Of a DNA stretch of 64,000 bases, positions 13,475 to 25,400 are shown piece by piece (position 1 is the stretch's first letter; the number at the start of each line of letters is the position of its first letter). Both the position numbers and the translations under genes were made by a program. Origin of the DNA: Anolis sagrei (taxonomy: Eukaryota; Chordata; Lepidosauria; Squamata; Anolidae); NCBI RefSeq assembly GCF_037176765.1, contig NC_090023.1, positions 127,915,866-127,979,865 of the forward strand, in the 5' to 3' direction. The notes under the pieces were generated by a model. The model searched no databases, was not told where the DNA came from, and saw nothing but the letters and a program-made list of their open reading frames with translations.

Positions 13475-16400
13475 GGCGGGGGAGGAGTGAGTCAGGGAGG
13501 GAAGAGGTGGGGGAGAAGGAAGGAGGTGTGTCTTACCGGCGTGAGTGTGTGTGTGTGTGGCGGAAGGTGTGTGTGGGTGGCGGGGGAGGAGTGAAGGTGC
13601 ATTGTGTGTGTGTGTGTGTTTGCGGCGGGGGAGGAATGAGTCAGGGAGGGAAGGGGTGGGGGGAAGGAAGGGGCGTGTCTTACCAGCATGAGTGTGTGTG
13701 TTTGGCGGGGGGAAGGTGTGTGGGCGGCGGGGGGAGGAGTGAAGGTGCGTTGTGTGGGTGTGTGTGTTTGCGGCGGGGGAGGAGTGAGTCAGGGAGGGAA
13801 AGGGTGGGGGGAAGGAAGGGGCGTGTCTTACTGGCGTGAGTGTGTGTGTGTGGCGGGGGTGTGTGTGGGCGGCGGGGGGAAGAGTGAAGGTGCGTTGTGT
13901 GTGTGTGGAGGCGGTGTGACCAGGGTAAGATGAAGGAGGGGGAGGAGGGATGGTTTTGACAGGGCGGGAAACGGCGAGGCGGGACTTGGAGTGGGCGCGG
14001 AGGGAACGTTGGCCGGCAGGCCGTGTGCGTGCGCCAGGGAACATGCGGCTGGGTGCCATTGCGCATGCTCAGTTGTTTTGTCGTTTTGTGAGTGTGTTGT
14101 TGTGTTGTTTTTCATTTTGATTCGGTTTGTTTGTATATAGTGGGTTGAGGTAGGTGCATGGGAATTTTGGTTAATTTCCGTTGGGGGGGGGGGGTTGAGT
14201 TTTGCTTCTCCGTTCGACGCCACTTTCATTTTTATATATATAGATAAAAGAAATATCTAGAAAGGCAGAAATCGATATTCTGTTCACCATTAAATATAAA
14301 TTTGCAGAATTACTAGCACATTCCTTCTTTATCCATAGTTCTTAGAATATTCCTGTAATATTTAGGTGTTTTTCTTTATGTCACTACTGCTGCCCACAGT
14401 TAGTGGATCTAACTTCATTTCTTACAGGAAATGCTAATTTTATGCTGATTTAATTTTAAAAGCATCTTTCTTTTAAAAGTAAACTTGGATTAACAAATTT
14501 TCTTCTCAGTGTTTGGTCAGGTATGATGAAATTTTAACTCAGCCTCAATTATTTTATTTATTTATTTATTTATTTACAACATTTATATGCCGCCCTTCTC
14601 ACCCTGAAGGGGACTCAGAGCGGCTTACAAGGTATATATACATACAATATATTATATTATTAGCATAGTACAATATCAATATTAAATATTACTATATTGT
14701 ACTATACCATTATATTGTAATATTATTAGTAATATTACATGTAATATAAATATATAATTATAATATCATATTATTAGTAGTATTATATTGCATTATATAA
14801 TTATCCCACCCTCCTTCAAAGACTACTAATATCTTACTTTTCAAAAACCATTGGCTTTACTGATTTTATAGTCCTTCTGTCCTATTATATAATATAAAAT
14901 AAACCCAACCAATATTTTTGTATAAAGAGTCAGATAAGTGGTCTGATCCATTCACTGTGTGTGTGTGTTATAAAATGTGCATCCAAAACTTCCATGTATA
15001 GATGCTCTTCAGCATTCAGACTGAAGCAGAAAATTGAGAATTGCTGTTCTGGTGTTCAGTACATTACAGAGTGGTCTTATCTTCTTCCCAGGACCTTCCC
15101 AATCTAGCCTCACCTATTTTTAAAAGGAATTTTAAAATTTTATCAGGTCAAGCATTTATAGGCATTTATAGGTAATTCTGTGTTTTAAAATATACATTTC
15201 TGTATAGAATGTACTAGTTGTTATCCATTCGTTCAGTCGCTTCCAACTCTTCATGACCCCATGGACCATCCCACGCCAGATCTTCCTGTCAGCCGTCACC
15301 TCCCCAAGCTCCTTCAGGGTCAAGCCAGTCACTTCAAGGATACTATCCATCCATCTTGCCAGCTTCCTTTTTCCTTTCATTTTCCCCAGCATCATTGTAG
15401 AATAGAAAAAAATATTTTTTTGAATAGAAAACAAAGCCCAGCGTTGATTTTTGCCTCTATTTTTGTTTTCAGCCAATGTGTGATAACCATGATGATGGAG
15501 AAACTGCTGCAATTATCCTGTGCAATGTCTGTGGCAATCTCTGTACAGATTGTGATCGGTTCCTTCATCTTCATCGACGAACAAAGTCTCACCAGAGACA
15601 GGTGAGGAAAAGGCTGTTTTTAAAATGCAAACTCAATGTGTATAAAAATAATTATATCTCTGAGTTATCTAAATTATCCATTTCTTTGGTTTAATATGTG
15701 TTTGTCCAAATGTGACAGGTGTTCAAAGAGGAAGAAGAAGCTATTAAGGTTGATCTCCATGAAGGCTGTGGTAGAACCAAACTGTTTTGGCTGATGGCAC
15801 TTGCGGATTCCAAAACTATGAAGGCGATGGTGGAGTTCAGGGAACAAACAGGTGAGATAATATTTGCATTTATTTTTCAGACTGTTCATAGAAAAAAGAA
15901 AATATTATTTGTTTTCCCTCTAGTCTGTAAACTTCAGCAGTTTATATAGAGTAGAGGTTGGGTACAAACTGTACTAGCCTGCTTAAGCAAGAGGTCCCAT
16001 TTAATCTAAAACAGGTTACTAAATACTCATTCTGACCCCATCTATATTGCCTATACTGCAGCTTCAAACTGCATTATAAGGTCAGTGTAGACTCATGTGG
16101 TGCAGTTTAATGCAGTTAAACAGCAGTATATGAGTCTACACAGCCATATAATGCAATTTCAAACTGCAGTGTACATGGGTAATGGAGACGTGTAGCATTG
16201 GTAGACTGTCACTTTTGGAGGTTGCTGTGCTGGCCGGATGAAGAAGGAGTGATAAGAAAGGAATGTGCTTCTTGCAGTGTGCCGAGATGTGAGCAGACAT
16301 GATAGTTTATTGTCTTGTATATATTGTGTAAAATAAAGGTAAGTGCCGCTTTCCGGTGAAAGCTGAATTGAAGGAGTCCGGTATCTTTACCACTTTGTGC

Positions 16401-19400
16401 TTTCAAGTCGAACTTGGAAAGTCGAATCAAACATGAATTACGGGCTGCCAGCAACGTTCTCCTGGGCGAAGAAGCTAATGAGGACAACAGGCAACTCAGA
16501 AGAAAAGGAAAAGCAGCAGAGACAAGCACAAAAGCCCTTCTTTTCTACCATCTCTCTTTAAAATAGATAAACTAATGTTAAATTTTAACATAACCTGACG
16601 CCCAAGTTTACCAGCTTCCTGAATAAAGGTCTGATACCTTTAAAATACCCCTACTGCATTCTGAGTTCAACAACCTCCCTAGGCCATGTTTCCTACTGAG
16701 AGCAGCACTTCCAGCATCCTGACTGGATCTGTTGGTGGTGCCCCCTTTGTTACTGGTTAGTTGGGTAATTTTGATGCATACAGAAAGAAAATGTGTAAAA
16801 GTAAATCACTTGGAAAAGGGAATGGCAGTTTCTGGTTGGTCCTCTGCTGTAGTGCTGTATGTGACCTCCCTCTCCAGGGCCTCTGTGGACCACACCAAAT
16901 CCTTCTGAATGCTGCATCCAGCCCCCAGGCTTCATGTTGTGTAGCCCTGCTTGGTAGATATAGTGACTTATTTCCCTGTTAGATTAATTTTCCTACTTGT
17001 ATAATGTTTCACATTTGCCTGATAAAATAATATTGAGATCAGCTAACATCTTTTAAATTTTGATGAGACTTCTGACTGGCCCTCCCTCTATTAACCCAGG
17101 CAAACCCACTACGAGCAGTTCTGAAGCATGTCGTTTCTGTGGCTGCCGAAATGGAACAGAATTATCAGCAGCAGGCAGTGTTTGTTCGGATGCTGATTGT
17201 CAGGTTTGTATGTTTTAAACACTGCAATCATTCAACTTCCATTACAGGAATTCATGAAGCAAGCTTTATTTATAAGTAAGAAATCATTTTGTTCTGTCAT
17301 TTAACGACTTGTTTATAGGTTAAATGAAAGCATGCAATGGAAAACTTCCAAGCCACCTATTCATTAGAAATCTGTGGGTACATGGATTCATGACTCGGGA
17401 GCAGAGAAATGGGAGTAGGGGCAAACTACTGACTTTTCTAAATGTATGTTTGCCAAAGATAAACTTGAAGTTAGGAGGAAAGTAGCAAATCAAGAAAAAT
17501 AGGACTTTACTGTCTCTACTTTGAAAAAATTGGGCTGCCTGATTTTACTTATAAAACTGTATATAGTTAATTCAAAGATATTCAGAAGCTTAGTTTTTCA
17601 GTTAATTTGGCAAAGGAAGATATGCATTTGGATAAATGATTTTTTTCCTAGAATTTTTAAAAACCATAAAGAGCATGAAGACCTGGGTTCAGTAGAATCA
17701 TAGAATAGGGAAAGACTAAATGAGCCATCCAGTCCAACCCCCTGCCGTGCATGAAAAGCACAATGAACATACCCCTGACAGATGGCCATCCAGCCTCTGT
17801 TTAAAAGTCTCCAAAGAAGAAGCTTCCATCACACTAGAAGGCAGAGAGTTTCACTGCTGAACAGCTCTCACAGTTAGGAATTTCTTCCTAATGTTCAGGT
17901 GGAATCTCCTTTCTTACCATTTGAACATATTGCTCCAAGTTGTAGTTTTCAGGGCAGCAAAAAACAAGCATGTTCCCTCTTCCTTCATAGGTAAAAACAT
18001 AATTTGAACAGTACACTTAATATACAAAGAAGTTAGTTTCCTTTAACAGAAAATATTAACACCTAGACAAGCATTATTACATTGCTTTTGTTGTAACATA
18101 TCTTACTGTTGACGTTTATATTAGTTTTTCTTTTATAACATTGAAGCCTATCGGTACATTTGTGCTTGAGATTGCCAGAAAAATAATTTTCAGGCAATGA
18201 GAATGGCATAATTGCAAAGAGACGCAGACAAATTTAAATTACTAGGTCTCCCCCCTCATCTTGCATTTCTCCAGCCTTCTTGTTTACTCTGTGCTTACCA
18301 GACAGTGATCTTTTTTTAAAATGAGGATATTGCTGCCTTCATAAAGCTGTGTAGCTTGTATAATAATAACTGCTACCTATCTGTTAAATGTATTGAAAGA
18401 TATCATTTTGTCTTCTAATTCGAGTTCATGACCTTTGGAAAGCTAGTTTACATCTGTCATTCACAGGAATATGCTAAAATAGCTTGCAGTAGGACACATC
18501 CTTGTGGTCACCCCTGTGGAGGTGTCAAGAATGAAGAGCACTGCCTGCCCTGTTTGCATGGTTGTGACAAGAGCACAACCACCCTTAAACAAGATGCAGA
18601 TGACATGTGTATGATCTGTTTCACAGAAGCACTTTCAGCAGCACCAGCTATTCAGGTTTGAATTTTGCCTTTCATATATGCAATATCAAATTAGTGGGAA
18701 GCAATCCAGTAGAAATCATTAAAAGTCAGTGCATGTCAGTAAGCTATACAAGGTTTAATCACCGTTTTCTTTGTTCAAATCTGCACCTGTAGTCTTTAAT
18801 GTCTGGTGGGCATCCTTATTATGATAGCTGAAATCTGACATAGTGCTTGTGAATAGTTATGGCAGGCCAAAAGGTATCCCCAAATCTAAACCAATCCAGC
18901 AAGGTTGACTGCCACCATTATTATGTCCAGTCTGCCAGAACCAGTAGAATCAGAGACCTTACAGGATGTTACTGGGCTTCAAGGCAACAAGGGTCTAAAC
19001 TCTGCACCCTTTGTTCATAGAGACTCAGACCTCTGCCTTTAAAAATAGTATAGTGCAACTTAAGCAGAAAATGGCCAGTTCCTGACCAACTACTGTATTT
19101 ATTTAAGTATAATACTCCATGTAATGTAATGTGCACCTCAATTTTGAAAGTGTGCATTACAAAAATGGATTTGTCCTCAAATGTAATGCGCCCACCACTT
19201 TAAGCACAGCATTATTTATTTATTTATTTATTTATTTATTACCCGCCCTCTCCGAAGAGACTCAGGGCGGTTTCCAAAATATAACAAAAATGGCAAACAT
19301 TCAGTGCCAAGTACAAACAAACAACAATCAAGATGAAACATGTTTATATAAATTATAAACAACCAAACTTAAAGGATAAACTAAATAAACAATATAATAC

Positions 19401-22400
19401 AAAGAGTCAGACCAATTAACATGTCAACTAACATTAGCATGTCAACTCACTAAATTTCATTGCCAAAATTCCCAACTGACCTCATTCATGAGGCCTTCAG
19501 TACCAAAGGGTGAGGGGGGAGGGGAGTTGAAGGCCTCACACATGAGACCAGTTGGGAACCACACTGGACTGAGCGGGGGGGGAGCGAGGGAGAGACCCAG
19601 AGGGCCAACTGGGAGGCAGGATCTGTGACTAAGCACCAGGAACAACAGGGTATTCCTTCTCTTTCTCTGGGCCTATTCGCCGCCTCCCTCCACCTCTTGG
19701 GGACCCCCTGGGCCTTTTCATGAAAATGGGTTTACATGCACAATTCTAATGCACCATTGAATCTAATACACACCTCAATTCTGGTAATGTAATTTAGCCA
19801 AAGAAAATGAGTATTAGACTTGAATAAATACGATAGTTATTTTTATGTTGGATAGTATCCTTTTCCCATATTGTACAGTATATTGTGCCTTAGGTAAAAA
19901 CCATCAGCATGCTAAAACCTCATTGTGATTAATTCAGTTTCACAGTAATAGAAAGAAGTTGTATGGAACTCATTTTTCCTTGTGAAACCAGAATTATATA
20001 TGAATTTTTAGTTCACCCATTTGTTGTTGTTATTATTATTATTATTATTATTTAGAATGTTCTGATGAAATTTTCCTCTTTGTAGTTGGACTGTAGCCAC
20101 ATATTCCACTTGCAGTGCTGTTGCCGGGTTCTAGAAAACAGATGGCTCGGGCCACGGATAACATTTGGGTTCATGTCCTGTCCTATTTGCAAGGTGAGCA
20201 CAGATCAAATACTAGTCCATAACTTTAAAAAAATTGAAGGAATAAGAGATGTCTCTTCAGATTTTGAAAATCAAAATAAAGATTGCATTTGATAATCTTC
20301 AGGATTATTGATGTGTGAAAGGGGAAAAAAACTTCTCAATTTTATTAACCTTCTTTGTTGTTGATTACCTGAAAAATGAATTGTTGTTTTCAGTGTAAAA
20401 TATTGAACAGTTGAACATTGATCAAAATGTATGAAGGCACGCGTTCTTGGTTACTCACTCACAGTTAAGAACTGCATTATGTTTGTAGTAGTCTCCTGCT
20501 GGAGAAAATAAAAAGAAATGGCCATGCAAGGTGATCTGCTTCCTGGACAAATGTGTGAAGAAATTCAGAGTAGATATGAATAGGATTACTCTTTTAAGAA
20601 TGCAGCTAATAACTTTGGTTGGTTTTCTTGTTGTCATATATCAAATATAGTCAGTCCCCAAGTTACGAACAAGATACGCTCTGTAGGTTTGCTCTTAAGT
20701 TTCATTTAGTTGTGATATTTGTTTTTCTGTCTGTGCCCCTATACAGAAGACTTGACCTCATTTTCTGTCCTTGTAATAATTGGATTTTGAAAAATTTGGC
20801 TTATTGTGAAAACAAGGATTGGCGATAAAATCTCAGTGGAGACAAATTATTTCAGGAGTGAATTTCTCTTCCTAGGGAAACATTTCTCTTATTTCCTGTT
20901 GTTTCACACATGTTCTTAACTATGGGTCATTTATAAGTCAGACATTTGTAACTCAGTGACTTCCTGTACACAGTTTTTAAAAGAACTGTAGAAAACTATC
21001 AATCGCAGAACAGAAGATTCAGAGAAATTTCAAATAGTACTTTCCTTAAATTCTAGAACATAAAGATGGGGCTAATTTTAAATGAATCAAAGTATTAAAG
21101 ATACCACTTTTATCTAATACGCAAACATATTGCGAGGAAATATTAAGAACCTGAAATTTAAGCTTAAAATTTGTATCCAAGTTAGTTAATGGCCTAAGTC
21201 AAATTATTAATTTAAAGTAGAACCATTGAACCATTGTGTAAAGCAGTGATTCCCAACCTGTGGTTCGTGGACCACCAGTGGTCTGCAAGAATGAAAATAT
21301 GGTCTGCGACCTCACCATTACTACACCATTGCCTTGAAACCGCGTGGCAACGAGAGTAGCTTGTCTCGTGAAACCCTCTTGCAGTGTTGAGGCAACAGGG
21401 ATGTGAGGAGTGGAGCCTTCTTGTAGCTAATCAGCCTGATTAACTACAAAAGATTACTACTACCACAACAGCTCTAGTTTATTAAATGTGGGCAAGCAGA
21501 TAGTGACTACTGGATGGCACATGTTCTGTATCAAAAACTAGAGCTGACGTAGTGTATCCAATGCAATTTTCTGAATCAGCTCCCAAATAACCAACCAAAC
21601 AGTATCTAAAGTTAACTAAAACTGATTTGTAACCCTTTTGGTACTAATGTTGGATAGTGGTCCAACATTAGTCAAAGTGGTCCCTGGTCAAAAAAAGGTT
21701 GGAAACCACCAGTGTAAAGTCAATATTTATATAAATACCAGTAAACTGTTGGTAAGTTATAGTGGGAGTGACAATTCAATTTGAACCTCACTTAGTTGAT
21801 GTTATTTTTTAATAAAGATTTTTCAGAAAAAGTTAGTGATGCAGTGATGTGGACCACATGCAATAAATATTAATACGGTTCAGGCCACTACTGTAATGAT
21901 TTGAAAATAACCATTTGTCATTTCATGTAATTTAATAAGAGGGAAACATTCTACAAAGGTAATGTGCAACCTCTGAACTGTGGAAACCATGGACATGCAA
22001 GTGAACAATTTTAATGTATTTCCAAAATGCATAGGCAGGGGTTAGAAACGGTAGAAACAAACCTGTATCCTGGGTCTATTACTTACTAACCATAATGGTT
22101 ACATGACAAAACATATTTTATTACTTTGTATTCCTGCTGAGGTTCTTACGTTATATAACTTACACAGACCTTTTGGGTGGTTTTCTTTTTGTTTCATTTC
22201 AAATGAAATACTAATTTTCTCCCAAATATATGAGTCTCTTGTGCTCATGTACTTTCTCTTTACCTTTTATTTTATACCAGAACAAAATTAATCATCTAGT
22301 ATTGAAGGAGTTGCTTGATCCCATCAAGGAGCTTTATGAAGATGTGAAAAGGAAAGCTCTAATGAGACTGGAATATGAAGGGCTGCACAAAAGTGAGGCC

Positions 22401-25400
22401 ATCACAACACCCGGAGTTCGGTTTTATAATGATCCTGCTGGCTTTGCCATGAACAGATACGCCTATTATGTTTGCTACAAATGCAAAAAGGTATGACTCA
22501 GTCACTAGACAGATTATGTGGATTAATCAGAAATGAAATTGCTGAGAAGCTGGTGGGCTGTGATTAATTCTATCAGTTGAGCAGAAATAGAGATAAGTCT
22601 GTCATTCGTGGCTTAGAAGACTGAAGTTCTAAAAATGAACATGTTATAGGCATATTAGCAGTATTCTACATTAAGGGAGGTTGTATTTAATCTAAAGTAT
22701 ATTGAAATCTGTTCTAGTGCAACTGTATCATTCCCTCATTTCAACTGTATTCTTGAACTAAGCATTGAAAAAGTAATTGAATAAAAGATCATGTTGAATT
22801 CAGACTTCTTTTTCCTACTAGCAGTCTATGGGTGCATCTATGCAGTAGAATGAAGTGCTTTTAGTCAATGCTGTGGTATCCTGGGATTTGTAGTTTGGTG
22901 AGGTGGCAACTATCTTTGGCAGAGAAGGCTAACAACCTTGTAAAACTACAACCCTCATGAACCCTAGTATCAAATCATGGCAGTTAAAATGGTGTCAAAC
23001 TGCAATGATTCTACAGTGTAGATATACCCTTAGTCTTTGCAAGCATTTTGAGGATAGATGATTTAACCAAACCTATTTCTCTCAAGAATGAATATTCTTA
23101 TCAAGGTATTGAATTTTTTAAAGCATCATTGTTTATCACATATGTTATAACAAAAACCTCACATTGCAAAGCATATATGCATAACAAATGCTTTGAAGTC
23201 ATGCATCTTAGAAGGAGTACCTATTTGTGTCCCTTATGCAATGATTTCCTTTCATCTGGCGCTTCTGTTGTGTTTCCAATAAATTTCTAGGGAAAAAAAT
23301 GGAGAGGCAGAAATTTTTGTAGTTTATTTAGGTCAGTGAAAGAAGGGCTCAAAATTTCACATACACAAGTTGATTTCCCCAAAAGGCTAGAAATTAATCT
23401 GTTTTCAAAACAGGCCGGTGAATGTGTTTACATTTCTGAAGTTCATTTTTGTGTTTTCCCTTCAAGGCTTATTTTGGTGGAGAAGCCCGCTGTGATGCTG
23501 AGGCTGGCCAAGGAGATGACTATGATCCCAGGGAACTTATTTGTGGCGCCTGCTCTGATGTTTCAAGGGCTCAGGTGGGTAAACACTTTTCTTTTTTAAA
23601 ATTAACAAATAATAATTTCCAACATATTCACTCTAGTTACAGATTTCACACAGTCATTTATCCTATGGTTCTTCCCTTTTTCACAGATGTGTCCTAAACA
23701 TGGTACAGATTTTCTAGAATATAAATGTCGTTATTGCTGCTCAGTGGCTGTGTTTTTTTGCTTTGGGACAACGCATTTTTGCAACGCTTGCCATGACGAC
23801 TTCCAAAGAATGACAAGCATTCCTAAAGAAGAACTTCCACATTGTCCTGCAGGTAATAAAGTGACCTAAACTCTCCAGAGCATTGCTAACACAAGAAGTG
23901 GTCCTTTATCAGGATTTTGTATAACATTGTCCTTCCAGATGAGCTTCAGAAACATAGGGGGGAAATTACTTGGCTATATTTTAAATGAGAAGCTCCTCTA
24001 ACAAACTAGTTATATTTGTTTCTGTATTTGATTTGTGTTCTGCCATGCTCTCAAACCTGGGACCCAAGACAGTTAAAGCAAGATTAACTAATTTTAAAAA
24101 TGCAAGTGAAAGCAGCCCAAAGTTGTCATGTGAAAGGAATTAACAGATTGTAACATTACAATACAATTGGATTTAAAAGATGTTGAAAGCATATCAATAA
24201 AGTACACATACAGTTTAATAAGGGTGAAGGGTCCTTTCCCAGCAGACAGTTGCTCAAAGCATGCATGAATCAAACATATTTGCCTACTTATAGAACCACA
24301 ACATGAAGCAGACCGGACTAGTTCCAGAACCTGGAGAATCTCTCATTTTCCCACCAGCTAGCCTTTAATGCAATACAGGACCTCTAATTTCCCAACAAAT
24401 TTTGGACTGTTCGAGTTGTTCTTAAGTTGAACAGTAGCTTAAGAAGAAGATGCTGCAAACATCCTGTTTGAGGTGCTGTAATCAGTATTGGTGGGAGAAT
24501 AAATCCTAAAATGGCTAAAACATTTGCAATGGCTAAAACTGAATTACAGCCATACATTCCAATGGGTCACATCCAATGCTTAGATAGGTCACAAAATTCT
24601 CCAGGTCTGTGTCACCATAAACTTGTATTGTCTGATCTGTGTCAGTCATAATGGCTTCTACAATATTTTACTGTTTTCTGCCTCACAAGGATCCTGCATC
24701 TACTAAAGACAGATGGAAACAGCCAAGGACTTAATTTTTGTGTGTATTTGGTTATATTTCAGTCTAATGCGAGTTCTGTTCTGCTTTCCTAAGGCACAGT
24801 TTTAATTCACGGTATAAGAACTGCCACATTGCTATAAGAGTGCTATTACTGACATTCAGAAGGCATTATGAAGCTATTCCATCTTTTTTTCCTTAGCAGG
24901 TTTCTGGGGTTTTTTCTAATAAGAAAAAACCCCAGAATAAGAAAAAAGATGATAGAAGCAGTGGATAAACACATATAATTATCTAGATCAGGACTTCTTA
25001 AACATTTTCCACTCGTGACCCCATTCCACCTGAGAGATTTTTATGTGACCCCAGGCATGTAAAATAGGTATACACATGAAGCACTTTTTCCCTTTCTCAA
25101 CAGCAACCCAATACCTTGTCTTTGTCCATACACTTTCTGCCCAAATAGTTTGTGACCCCACTACACAAGCAGCCCCATTTGGGGTCGCGACCTCTATTTT
25201 AAAACACTTTGATCTAGATTTACCATGAAATTGTGTGAAAGGGATTTATTTTGTTTCTCTGAGATCCCAGATCTGAACTCTACCCAGGTCCTTACAGCTC
25301 TCTTCTAACAAGAGATCTACCATGTCAAATACCCAATCTTGCCTATTACCTGATTTGCTATGCTTCTGTTCATACAAGAAAGAGTTTTTCCCAAAGAGCA

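Larger units (their letters stand above)
11894..14244 (-). mobile_element. Non-autonomous Helitron, 2.35 kb, with expanded internal satellite
   Basis: Read on the minus strand, the element begins TCTATATATATAAAAATG at 14244 and ends with a GC-rich hairpin (GCCACAGCAACGCGTGGC region) followed by GCACAGCTAG at 11894. The flanking bases are A on the 5' side (14245) and T on the 3' side (11893), the A|T target expected for Helitrons, and no target duplication is made. Typical internal blocks (ACTACAACTCCCAAA, AAGTTTGGTTCAATTCCATC) lie at 12540-12950. Two low-complexity expansions fill the rest: a CCTT-type pyrimidine tract (about 12000-12520) and a GT/G-rich satellite (about 13005-13915). No Rep/Helicase frame is present. 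It sits in a MYCBP2 intron (11571-15472). Confidence 0.8.

Noticed and set aside
13058-14229. Several open frames of 65-243 codons on both strands
   Set aside because: They are Cys/Val/Gly or Thr/His/Pro repeats made by the GT-rich satellite inside the Helitron.
22103-22291. Upstream extension of the MYCBP2 exon at 22281
   Set aside because: The conserved protein continues at [12 protein letters not shown] directly after the acceptor at 22280; the extension is intron.
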